DNA of 6,250 nt from an uncultured Saprospiraceae bacterium (GCA_938033975.1 CALHKJ010000472.1:1-6250), one strand, 5' to 3'; positions 1-6,250 are shown, counted from the stretch's first letter. Numbers and translations: made by a program. The notes: generated by a model from the letters alone, not told the origin.

Positions 1-98
1 GGATTTGGTATGGAGTGAAGCCAGTCAATTTCTCCATTTTTTCCAGCGATGTATCCATCTAAACTTTTTGCAATGAAGACTATGTTTTTTTTATTCAT
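1..98 (-). CDS. RibD C-terminal / dihydrofolate reductase-like protein, N-terminal fragment
   Basis: This is the first 32 codons of a gene that leaves the window at position 1. The start is the ATG at 98-96; the first in-frame stop upstream is TAA at 119-117, and no other Met lies between. The peptide begins MNKKNIVFIAKSLDGYIAG and continues with NGEIDWLHSIPNP. A beta strand followed by SLDGYIA, then a short acidic/glycine turn and (I/V)DWL, is the usual N-terminus of the small stand-alone RibD_C/DHFR-fold proteins (YyaP/YwjB-like). Family members bind NAD(P)H in a dihydrofolate-reductase fold and are normally about 170-190 residues, but the substrate of most stand-alone members is unknown. 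The catalytic and cofactor-binding parts lie outside the window, so function cannot be refined. It is divergent from the kinase gene and shows no obvious link to it. Confidence 0.8.
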   Translation of the reverse strand, partial: MNKKNIVFIAKSLDGYIAGKNGEIDWLHSIPN

Positions 99-149
99 TT
101 GATAATATTCTACTTTTTATTGAAAAGAGTTCTAAGAGTAAAATGTAAA

Positions 150-177
150 GTAATTGTCACTTTATTATGTAATTGTC
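150..177. repeat. Two 9-base direct repeats, GTAATTGTC
   Basis: GTAATTGTC occurs at 150-158 and again at 169-177, 19 bases apart start to start, which is near two turns of the helix. They lie 52-79 bases upstream of the start of the RibD-like gene, a plausible position for a regulator bound as two protomers on one face of the DNA. In such AT-rich DNA a chance 9-base repeat is possible, so a regulatory role is only a suggestion. Confidence 0.3.
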
Positions 178-349
178 TTTCTAAAATAAATCTAAATATG
201 GCAGCTAAAAGAGCTGATCTTTGTTTAAGATAGGTTTAATGAGCCTGATAAATGACATATTGGTTTTTCAAACTGAAAATACTACTTAGATCAAATAACT
301 TGGTATGATATTGTCAATAGATTGAATCCCTATTCTAATACCTACCTTT

Positions 350-380
350 TTCAACGTTCAAATCTTGTATACTAACATTG
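350..380 (+). promoter_or_regulatory. Weak candidate promoter for the sensor kinase
   Basis: TAACATTG at 373-380 matches the Bacteroidota -7 element TAnnTTTG with one mismatch. The -33 position 19 bases upstream (350-353) reads TTCA, a poor match to TTTG. An overlapping TATACT (368-373) would also serve as a sigma70-like -10 box. Initiation near 385-390 would leave a leader of about 45 bases before the ATG at 433 and would exclude the TTG at 382 as start codon. Judged by eye only. Confidence 0.2.
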
Positions 381-409
381 CTTGAAATATAGCAAGCAAG
401 CTTGTATAC
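364..409. promoter_or_regulatory. Dyad framed by direct repeats upstream of the kinase (possible operator or leader hairpin)
   Basis: A perfect 7-base inverted repeat, TTGCTTG (378-384) and CAAGCAA (393-399), encloses an 8-base loop AAATATAG. It is framed by two identical 9-mers, CTTGTATAC, at 364-372 and 401-409; each contains the palindrome GTATAC. The second copy also overlaps the palindrome CAAGCTTG (398-405). The block lies 24-69 bases before the kinase ATG at 433, over the candidate promoter. It could be an operator or a hairpin in the mRNA leader. No known regulator is recognised. Confidence 0.35.
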
Positions 410-432
410 AATCACTACTAGTTAGGTCAAAG

Positions 433-3400
433 ATGTTGTTAAAAACAAATAAAGTTGTTATACATATAAATATAGAGTTCATATTCTCTGTCTTAGTATT
501 TCTATGCCTCAACTATTCCTCTTTTGCACAATCTAATGTAGGGTTAAACAGTAGGTTATTAAGCTCTTTTGATGGATTATCCTCTGATAATGTAAGACAG
601 ACCATTGAAGATAAAGATGGTGTAATTTGGATGGCTACATCCAAAGGGTTAAACCGATATGATGGTAAAAACATTGTCAGATATACAGCCTCAGAGGAAG
701 ATGAAAGTGGTCTACCTCATAATGATGTTCGGACCTTACTTATGACTCAAACAGGCGAATTGTGGATTGGTACTCAAAAGGGTTTAGTCAAGAAATCACG
801 TAATGACAAATTTGTTGACATAAATAATGAAACCCTTGGGGAAGAAGTATTCCTTTCTGACCAGATTATAAAACTAATTCAAGCTAAAAATGGAAACATT
901 TGGATTGCAATGGAGCAAGGTCTTATTGTAATCAGTCCCGACTTAAAAGATTTTCAGGCTTATTCAACAAAGCTAAATGCATCTTCAAAAGAAGGTCAAT
1001 TAGATCCAGGATTTGATATTGCCGATATTTTTGAAGATAGGTTTGGAAATATTTGGTTGAGTACATGGGCCGGTGGAATTACCTTAGCTATTTCTGATAA
1101 TCCAACTGATCTTCATAGTTATAGTTTTTCAAGTTTAAACTCAAAGGAATTAAATCTTCCTAAGCATATTACCTTTCAAAATATCCTCCAAGATGAATAT
1201 GATAAAATTTGGCTACAAGAAGCTTATGGTTCATTTTATAGGTTGGACATTAAGTCAGGTAATCTTGATAAAGGACTAAGTGTTGATAATATTGAACTTT
1301 CAAAATTTGATTTTACAACATTCAATGATGTCAATAATTTTGTAACAACTTCAGCTTACATTCAAGGGAAAGGCTTATTTGTTTCTACTCTAAATGGTTC
1401 GTATTTAGTTCCAAAATCATGCTTAGCAAAGGATTCTCAAAGTAATGATTTTGAAACTATTCAAATAGATGGATTGACAATCGGTCATGATGTTAAGGCG
1501 AATATTTTTATGGATAGTCGAAATATAGTTTGGATTTCTTCAAACAAAGGAGTTTTTGAATACTTTGGTTTTGTAAATCTTTTATTTGATAAGTATCCAA
1601 GTTTTTCATCACCGATAGAAAAGACAAAAATATCAGGAATTTATTATGATTATTCGGGTACATGGCTAGGTACCGATGAAGCTTTATACATAGATAATAG
1701 GAAGGAATTAATAGAAATAAAACACAAACAAGAATCCATACCAACCGTAATAAGTTTTGAAAAAACAAAGGATGGGAATTTATGGATGGGAACATTAGAT
1801 GGAAAATTATATGAGCTTGAAAAAATTGGAGATGACTATAGAGTTACTGAACGCGAGATAAGTGGAATAGATTCATACATTGGGAATAACCATATTTGGA
1901 ATATTCTTTCTATGCAAGACAATAAATTATGGTTGGCAACACATGTGGGTATTTATATTTATGATACAAAATCTCATGAATCATATAAGATGTCAATAGC
2001 CTTGGAAGATTTCGAACTTTATGATTTTAATTGTTTTGATATTATAAAGACTGAAGATGGTACTATTTATATTTCTGCGACAGGCATTGGTTTGGTAAAA
2101 GCTATTGCTGATATCACTAAAGTTGGAGGCTATAGATTCGAAGTAAAAAGCCAAGGAGATACAAAATCTCAGTTATCCAGCCATGTAGTTTTTGATCTTG
2201 ATATTTATGAGAATGAAATTTGGATTGCCCAAAATACAGGTTTAGAGATTTATGATATTGAAAATGATAGTTTTTATAGAATGGATATTTTAGATCAGTC
2301 TGTCAACACACAGGTGTATTCAGTTGTCGCTTCTCAAGATAAGGTTTGGGCAACCACTCCAATGGGGATAAGTAGCTTTTCTAAAAAAGATAGCATGGTT
2401 AGGAATTTCAATGGCATCGATGGTGTCATAGAGAATCATTCAATGCTTGGGCATTACAAAGACAGCAGTGGTGATATCTTTTTTGCAGGATTTGGAGGTT
2501 ACCATGTTGTGGATCATAAAAAGGAATACAATAAAGAATTAGCAAAGGAAATTGTTCTGTCCAATTTAAGCATCAATAATCAATCGGTAAAAGTAGGAGA
2601 GATAGATCCTATTTTTGGTAGACCTATCTTGACAAATGATTTAAATGAAACGGATAAAATTACCTTGTCTCATAATCACGAAAATGTTGTAATTAGTTTT
2701 TCGGTATATGATTTCATTAGTCCTCATCAATATGAATACTGTTATATTTTAAAAGGTATTTCTGATGAATGGATTAAATTAGGACAGGAGCAAAAGGTTC
2801 CTTTTTCACAATTACCAAAAGAGAAGTTTGAAATAGGATTTAAGGCAAAAGATCAATTTGGTCAATGGACAGATGAGAAATATTTAACAATCGATGTTGT
2901 TGTTCCCTTTTGGAAAAGATCAACTAATATTATCTGGATTGGACTTTTAACATTTTTAGTTGGATACACAATCATGAAATTTCGAGAACGGAAAGTTAAA
3001 GAGAGAAATCAATTATTAGAAAAAGCAGTTCAACAAAGAACGATAAAATTAAGAGATCAGAATCAAAAGCTAGAGAAGTACATTGATTCAAATATGAAAT
3101 TAGAGAACTTTGCACATGCAGCTTCACATGATCTTAAGGCGCCTTTAAGAAACATCACTGCTTTTGCTAGTTTGCTAAAAAGTAGGATGAAGGAAAAAAT
3201 GAATGAAAAAGAAATAAGTTATTTTTCTGAAATTGAAAAGGGTACACAAAGACTAAATAACTTGGTAGATGATATTCTAGCTTACTCCAAGTTGAAGGAA
3301 GATGAGATTAAAATGGAGAGTACATCCATTTCTGGTGTTATTGTAGAGGTGATAGACTCACTTCAAAAAACAATTGAAGACAAAAATGCAAAGGTCGATT

Positions 3401-3828
3401 TTGAAATCAACAATGAATTTGATTTAGTTTCGATTGACAGAATTAAGATCATGAGGGTACTTCAGAATTTGATGACGAACGCTATTAAATTTGTGCCTGA
3501 AGATAGAATTCCCGAAATCAAAATACACCTAAAGCAAGATAAGGATTATCATTATATTAAGGTAGTGGATAATGGGATTGGTATTTCCGAAGAAAATCAA
3601 TCAGAAATATTTAAATTATTTACAAGAGTTGCACATACATCAGCCTATGACGGAACAGGATTTGGTCTGACCATCGCAAAGAAAATAATGAACCTTCACA
3701 AAGGAGATTTATTGGTTAGTTCAACTCTAAATCAAGGCAGTGTTTTCACTATGCAGTTTCCAAGAGATCCCAATAAGGTGGAAACTAAAGTTGAAAAAGA
3801 AATATTAGAAGCTGTTTATCAAAATTAG
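433..3828 (+). CDS. Periplasmic double-propeller sensor histidine kinase (Reg_prop, Y_Y_Y, HisKA, HATPase_c; no receiver domain)
   Basis: Membrane-bound sensor kinase of 1131 residues from the ATG at 433. The frame is open back to a TTG at 382, but that codon lies inside an inverted repeat, while the ATG gives a normal signal peptide: K4/K7, hydrophobic IEFIFSVLVFLCL, then SSFAQ, with cleavage near residue 32. Residues about 52-694 form some 14 beta-propeller blades of the DGxIWxGTxxGL type. A Y_Y_Y domain follows (about 746-823), then one transmembrane helix (about 833-849), a coiled coil, and HisKA with phosphoacceptor His899 in SHDLKAPLR. The ATPase domain has the N box NLMTNAIKF (Asn1016), DNGIGI (Asp1046) and DGTGFGLTIAKK (from 1073), and the protein ends about 35 residues later. 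The architecture matches the sensor half of Bacteroidota hybrid two-component systems that detect periplasmic glycan fragments, but the receiver and AraC-type domains are absent. It must therefore act on a separate response regulator, which is not in the window. The ligand is unknown; a sulfated glycan is an inference from the neighbouring convergent sulfatase. Confidence 0.93.
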   Translation: MLLKTNKVVIHINIEFIFSVLVFLCLNYSSFAQSNVGLNSRLLSSFDGLSSDNVRQTIEDKDGVIWMATSKGLNRYDGKNIVRYTASEEDESGLPHNDVRTLLMTQTGELWIGTQKGLVKKSRNDKFVDINNETLGEEVFLSDQIIKLIQAKNGNIWIAMEQGLIVISPDLKDFQAYSTKLNASSKEGQLDPGFDIADIFEDRFGNIWLSTWAGGITLAISDNPTDLHSYSFSSLNSKELNLPKHITFQNILQDEYDKIWLQEAYGSFYRLDIKSGNLDKGLSVDNIELSKFDFTTFNDVNNFVTTSAYIQGKGLFVSTLNGSYLVPKSCLAKDSQSNDFETIQIDGLTIGHDVKANIFMDSRNIVWISSNKGVFEYFGFVNLLFDKYPSFSSPIEKTKISGIYYDYSGTWLGTDEALYIDNRKELIEIKHKQESIPTVISFEKTKDGNLWMGTLDGKLYELEKIGDDYRVTEREISGIDSYIGNNHIWNILSMQDNKLWLATHVGIYIYDTKSHESYKMSIALEDFELYDFNCFDIIKTEDGTIYISATGIGLVKAIADITKVGGYRFEVKSQGDTKSQLSSHVVFDLDIYENEIWIAQNTGLEIYDIENDSFYRMDILDQSVNTQVYSVVASQDKVWATTPMGISSFSKKDSMVRNFNGIDGVIENHSMLGHYKDSSGDIFFAGFGGYHVVDHKKEYNKELAKEIVLSNLSINNQSVKVGEIDPIFGRPILTNDLNETDKITLSHNHENVVISFSVYDFISPHQYEYCYILKGISDEWIKLGQEQKVPFSQLPKEKFEIGFKAKDQFGQWTDEKYLTIDVVVPFWKRSTNIIWIGLLTFLVGYTIMKFRERKVKERNQLLEKAVQQRTIKLRDQNQKLEKYIDSNMKLENFAHAASHDLKAPLRNITAFASLLKSRMKEKMNEKEISYFSEIEKGTQRLNNLVDDILAYSKLKEDEIKMESTSISGVIVEVIDSLQKTIEDKNAKVDFEINNEFDLVSIDRIKIMRVLQNLMTNAIKFVPEDRIPEIKIHLKQDKDYHYIKVVDNGIGISEENQSEIFKLFTRVAHTSAYDGTGFGLTIAKKIMNLHKGDLLVSSTLNQGSVFTMQFPRDPNKVETKVEKEILEAVYQN
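586..2514 (+). repeat. About 14 Reg_prop propeller-blade repeats within the kinase
   Basis: Blades begin near 586, 721, 862, 1015, 1168, 1330, 1492, 1630, 1747, 1891, 2035, 2185, 2314 and 2431. Each has a hydrophobic strand, an acidic/glycine turn, a (I/L)W(I/L/M) strand and a GxxGL-like turn; clear examples are GVIWMATSKGLNRYDG, GELWIGTQKGL, GNLWMGTLDGKL and NKLWLATHVGI. The sixth blade (GLFVSTLNGSYLV) and the thirteenth (DKVWATTPMGI) are degenerate. Fourteen blades fit the two seven-bladed propellers known for this sensor class. They are diverged protein-level repeats, not DNA repeats. Confidence 0.8.
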
Positions 3829-3844
3829 TTTTGAATAAATTGAG

Positions 3845-5413
3845 TTATTCAGGCGCAGCTGCTTTCCAGCCCGCTGCCAATTGCTGAGATAAATTTTCAA
3901 TTATTTTTTCATTTTCAATATTCTTAGCAATATTTTCAAACTCGCCAGGGTCATCTATTCTATCAAACAACTCAATATTTTGTAGCGTTCCCTTTGTCCC
4001 AGTTTTATGATCCCAAGTGTACCATTCGATGTAGTGATATTTTTGAGTATTCATCGAATAACCCATATATCTTTTTCCATCTGCTGATACTTTTGGTCGT
4101 CTGTGAAATTGACTAAAAGCAGCTTTCTTCCATTCGCGTTGAGGATTCTCAATTAAAGGTACAAGACTTTCTCCTTGCATATAATCAGGAATTTCAATAC
4201 CCGCAATATCACAAATAGTTGGAAACAAATCAACCAATTCTGTTATGCCATTCGTTTGGGCACCTTTGTTGGCTTGATCAGGATAGCGAATTATGATTGG
4301 TACTTTAAGATCAATATTGTAATTGGTCATTTTACCCCAACTATTATGATCACCTAATTTGTAACCATGATCACCCCAAACTACAATAATTGTATTTTCA
4401 TAAATTCCCAATTCTTTCATGTGAGCAACCAAATCTCCAATTAATTTATCCACATAAGACACACTTGCATAGTATCCTTGTCTTAAAGTACGAACCGTAT
4501 CTTCACTCATTCTGTATGAACCAGTTGGATGTGAAATGTGCCCAAAGCCATCATAGTGTCTTAACTCATACATAGAGTTCATAGTCTGGATAGGTGCATT
4601 TTCTGGTATATTTTGATTGTTGGCGAGCGGTATTGCATCCTTGTCATACATATCCCAATATTTTTTTGGAACGGTAAATGGAAGGTGAGGACGAAAGTAG
4701 CCTAATCCCATAAAGAAAGGTTGATCCGATTTTGCCAACCGACTAAGTGTTTTTTCAACAAGTTTATTTTGAGCTCCATCGTAATACATGGTATCATGTA
4801 CCTCGGCAGCTTCCCATGCTGGCCCAGTATTCCAACCATCTGCATATCTCATTGGCCTTAATTTTAGCAAAGAATCTCTTTTGACTTTTTGTGAAGCATT
4901 GACCTCAGGACTGATATAGAAAGTTTCGCCATCCCTTTTCAGCCAATCTTTTTTTAGATACCTAGCAGGTCTTAAATCTGGTTCATCCCAAGAAATTGAA
5001 TCTGGCATATAATTGTGAAAAATTTTTCCAAGGTTAACTGTGTGGTATCCATGCTTTGAAAAATGTTGGGGCATGGTCACTGCATCTGGATTTATTTCTC
5101 TGAATTTATCTCCTAGGTGCCAAACTCTCGTTGAGTCAGGCCTTACTCCCGTCATAAGACTTGCTCTTGATGGTGCACAAACCGCTGATTGACAAAATGC
5201 TTCTCTAAAAGTAAATCCCTCTGAAGCCAGTTTATCAATATTCGGACTAATAGCAATTGGATCATCATAGACTCCCAGACTCGTCCGTAAATCATCTATT
5301 GAAATGAATAATACATTGTGCTTCTTCTTTGAATGAACGTTTTGATTTTGACAACCAATGATTAAGAGTAGTAGGCAAACAAAAAGTATTTTATGCATTT
5401 GTTTTGAAATCAT
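3845..5413 (-). CDS. Lipoprotein sulfatase, iduronate-2-sulfatase-like (type I, formylglycine-dependent)
   Basis: A 522-residue arylsulfatase-superfamily hydrolase that cleaves sulfate esters, most likely from a sulfated glycan. A lipoprotein signal ends in LLIIGC with Cys21 as the lipidated residue. There is no acidic surface-export stretch after the cysteine, so a periplasmic-facing location is likely. Metal ligands Asp40-Asp41 (ISIDDLR) are followed by sulfatase signature 1, AVCAPSRASLMTG, with Cys79 as the formylglycine precursor and Arg83. GKIFH (His133), GYFRPHLPF (His243), GDHG (Asp348, His349) and Lys361 have the same order as in human iduronate-2-sulfatase, and the His349-to-Lys361 spacing equals the human His335-to-Lys347 spacing. 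All key residues are present, so it should be active. This resembles sulfatase subfamily S1_7, which also includes enzymes for other substrates such as algal galactans, so the substrate is open. Cys79 must be oxidised by a maturase that is not in the window. The start at 5413 is used; Met6 at 5398 is an alternative that keeps the signal. It lies 20 bases after the membrane protein gene on the same strand, probably cotranscribed. Confidence 0.92.
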   Translation of the reverse strand: MISKQMHKILFVCLLLLIIGCQNQNVHSKKKHNVLFISIDDLRTSLGVYDDPIAISPNIDKLASEGFTFREAFCQSAVCAPSRASLMTGVRPDSTRVWHLGDKFREINPDAVTMPQHFSKHGYHTVNLGKIFHNYMPDSISWDEPDLRPARYLKKDWLKRDGETFYISPEVNASQKVKRDSLLKLRPMRYADGWNTGPAWEAAEVHDTMYYDGAQNKLVEKTLSRLAKSDQPFFMGLGYFRPHLPFTVPKKYWDMYDKDAIPLANNQNIPENAPIQTMNSMYELRHYDGFGHISHPTGSYRMSEDTVRTLRQGYYASVSYVDKLIGDLVAHMKELGIYENTIIVVWGDHGYKLGDHNSWGKMTNYNIDLKVPIIIRYPDQANKGAQTNGITELVDLFPTICDIAGIEIPDYMQGESLVPLIENPQREWKKAAFSQFHRRPKVSADGKRYMGYSMNTQKYHYIEWYTWDHKTGTKGTLQNIELFDRIDDPGEFENIAKNIENEKIIENLSQQLAAGWKAAAPE

Positions 5414-5433
5414 AGAATCAAAAAATTAGTATT

Positions 5434-6147
5434 TTAAATATGGTCTTTTTTTGTTAGTTGCCTGATTGAAATTAAGTGACCAATGATTACGATAGGAACA
5501 ATAAATGTAGGAAGCCAGCTAAAAGGAAATTTAAGTAAGCCAATATTCGGTTGATCGAAGGCTAACTGTTGCAAGCTATAAGGAGCTGAGAGGACAGCAA
5601 TTATAAATACAAAAGCTAGTAGCAAAACACCAATTACATTCCAAGCCAAGATTAGCTTTTTGCTGATATTCTTCTTTCTGTAACCAAAATGTATAATTAT
5701 CGGCGCGGTAAGTCCCATTATAATGTCAAAATTCCATCCTTCAAAAGTGAGAATTTGTGGAATAGTTTTCTGCAAATAAAGCCAAAGTAAAACGAACTCA
5801 ACTGGAATTCTAACAAGGTTCAAGTAGCACAATTTTTCTATACTTAAACTATCTATGAAATTTTTTCCTTTTTTTGAATTGAATAGATAGAGTCCGAACA
5901 AAATAAAAGGTAAGATTCCAAGAAGAAATATCTTGGGAGGTAAAGTTATATCTTGACTATAAATGTTTTTAATTGTAAAGAATGCCTGTATTGAAAGCCA
6001 AGCTATCAGTATTAATATTAGATAAATTGACTTTCCACTAATTCCATCTAAGCTTGAACCTTTGAATATCCAAAAGCATAATACCAAAGTAAGTATTGTA
6101 GTCAGAATAAAAACAGAAGGGATATAAGATGGGAGGTTTTCTATCAT
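5434..6147 (-). CDS. Conserved seven-helix membrane protein of unknown function
   Basis: From the ATG at 6147 this is a 237-residue, very hydrophobic integral membrane protein. About seven helices are visible, near residues 10-28, 40-58, 72-90, 106-126, 138-156, 165-188 and 210-230. Polar signatures are RIPVEFVLLWLYL in helix 4, TFEGWNFDIIMGLTAP before and in helix 5, SAPYSLQQLAFDQPN after helix 6, and FPFSWLPTFIVPIVIIGHL leading into helix 7. I remember this pattern from uncharacterised Bacteroidota membrane proteins but know of no assigned function and propose none. The frame is open to an ATG at 6213, which would add 22 residues (MNESQKNYCFKK...). I prefer 6147 because MIENLPSYIPSVF places the first helix at the usual distance from the N-terminus, and the extension is polar and aromatic with no recognisable role. 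It precedes the sulfatase by 20 bases on the same strand, suggesting an operon. No promoter was recognised. Confidence 0.75.
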   Translation of the reverse strand: MIENLPSYIPSVFILTTILTLVLCFWIFKGSSLDGISGKSIYLILILIAWLSIQAFFTIKNIYSQDITLPPKIFLLGILPFILFGLYLFNSKKGKNFIDSLSIEKLCYLNLVRIPVEFVLLWLYLQKTIPQILTFEGWNFDIIMGLTAPIIIHFGYRKKNISKKLILAWNVIGVLLLAFVFIIAVLSAPYSLQQLAFDQPNIGLLKFPFSWLPTFIVPIVIIGHLISIRQLTKKDHI

Positions 6148-6215
6148 ATATACAAAATAGGGAAAAGTTGGAGAAGACTTCTTAAAGCAATAGTTTTTTT
6201 GAGACTCGTTCATTT

Positions 6216-6232
6216 ATCTGCTTTTAGCAGAT
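6216..6232. repeat. Perfect 7-base inverted repeat with 3-base loop
   Basis: ATCTGCT (6216-6222) and AGCAGAT (6226-6232) pair perfectly around TTT. Read leftward, the hairpin ends three bases before the ATG at 6213 and lies about 70 bases before the preferred start at 6147. It has no U-tract on either side, so it is not a typical terminator. It may be an operator, a leader hairpin, or the 3' end of a transcript beyond the window. Confidence 0.45.
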
Positions 6233-6250
6233 TACATTCACTGGGGACAC

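Larger units (their letters stand above)
99..432. other. Divergent intergenic region
   Basis: About 330 bases between the RibD-like gene (leftward) and the kinase (rightward). It is AT-rich, and I saw no convincing coding sequence, tRNA, riboswitch or rho-independent terminator in it. It should contain promoters for both flanking genes. The visible structure is a 9-base direct repeat at 150-177, a weak 5-base stem (CAGCT/AGCTG, 202-216), and the dyad with flanking direct repeats at 364-409 described separately. No perfect Bacteroidota promoter (TTTG, about 19 bases, TAnnTTTG) was found by eye on either strand. Confidence 0.7.

Noticed and set aside
202..216. CAGCT/AGCTG stem with a 5-base loop, followed by a short T-rich stretch
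   Set aside because: The stem has only five pairs and the following sequence is not a continuous T tract. It lies in a divergent region where no transcript is expected to end.
1508..1795. Minus-strand open frame of 95 codons inside the kinase
   Set aside because: It lies wholly within the propeller-coding region, and its translation resembles no family I know. The plus-strand frame shows clear blade motifs there.
3819..3834. TCAAAA-TTAG-TTTTGA stem as a bidirectional terminator
   Set aside because: It is a purely A/T-closed stem apart from one C-G pair, too weak to call a terminator, and it overlaps the kinase stop codon.
4175..4357. Plus-strand open frame of 60 codons inside the sulfatase
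   Set aside because: It is antisense to a well-supported sulfatase region that includes the GDHG metal site, and its translation has no recognisable features.
4390..4575. Plus-strand open frame of 61 codons inside the sulfatase
   Set aside because: It is antisense to conserved sulfatase sequence, with no own start context or domain.
433..6147. A complete polysaccharide utilization locus
   Set aside because: Only a sensor kinase and one sulfatase are present. There is no SusC/SusD pair, lyase, glycosidase or sugar transporter in the window.
1..6250. CRISPR arrays, insertion sequences, tRNA or rRNA genes, phage or toxin-antitoxin modules
   Set aside because: I saw no spaced repeat array, transposase, long terminal inverted repeats, RNA gene sequence or toxin-antitoxin pair on either strand.

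Overview
The window comes from an AT-rich genome and looks like a member of the Bacteroidota, possibly a marine or polysaccharide-degrading one. The phylum call rests on three things: a periplasmic double-propeller sensor kinase of the Reg_prop/Y_Y_Y type, a lipoprotein sulfatase of the iduronate-2-sulfatase-like group, and A/T-rich translation starts without clear Shine-Dalgarno sequences. The marine lifestyle is inference from the sulfatase only.

Layout. Positions 1-98 (minus strand) hold the first 32 codons of a RibD C-terminal/dihydrofolate-reductase-like protein that runs off the left edge. Positions 99-432 are a divergent intergenic region of about 330 bases. It contains a pair of 9-base direct repeats at 150-177 and, just before the kinase, a 7-base dyad framed by two copies of CTTGTATAC (364-409). 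Positions 433-3828 (plus strand) encode a 1131-residue sensor histidine kinase with a signal peptide, about 14 propeller blades, a Y_Y_Y domain, one transmembrane helix, a coiled coil, HisKA and HATPase_c. It has no receiver domain and no AraC-type DNA-binding domain.

Sixteen bases after the kinase stop, and convergent with it, lies a sulfatase (3845-5413, minus strand) with intact catalytic residues and a lipobox. Twenty bases upstream of the sulfatase, on the same strand, is a seven-helix membrane protein (5434-6147) with no assigned function. These two probably form an operon reading leftward. A perfect 7-base inverted repeat (6216-6232) lies upstream of it near the right edge.

How the parts may work together (inference): the kinase architecture is that of the Bacteroidota sensors that detect glycan fragments in the periplasm, and the sulfatase would remove sulfate from such glycans. 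The kinase could therefore sense the substrate or product of the sulfatase. However, no SusC/SusD pair, glycoside hydrolase, lyase or response regulator is in the window, so a polysaccharide utilization locus is not shown. I found no clearly new system. The best leads are the stand-alone kinase next to a sulfatase, its structured 5' region, and the uncharacterised membrane protein paired with the sulfatase.
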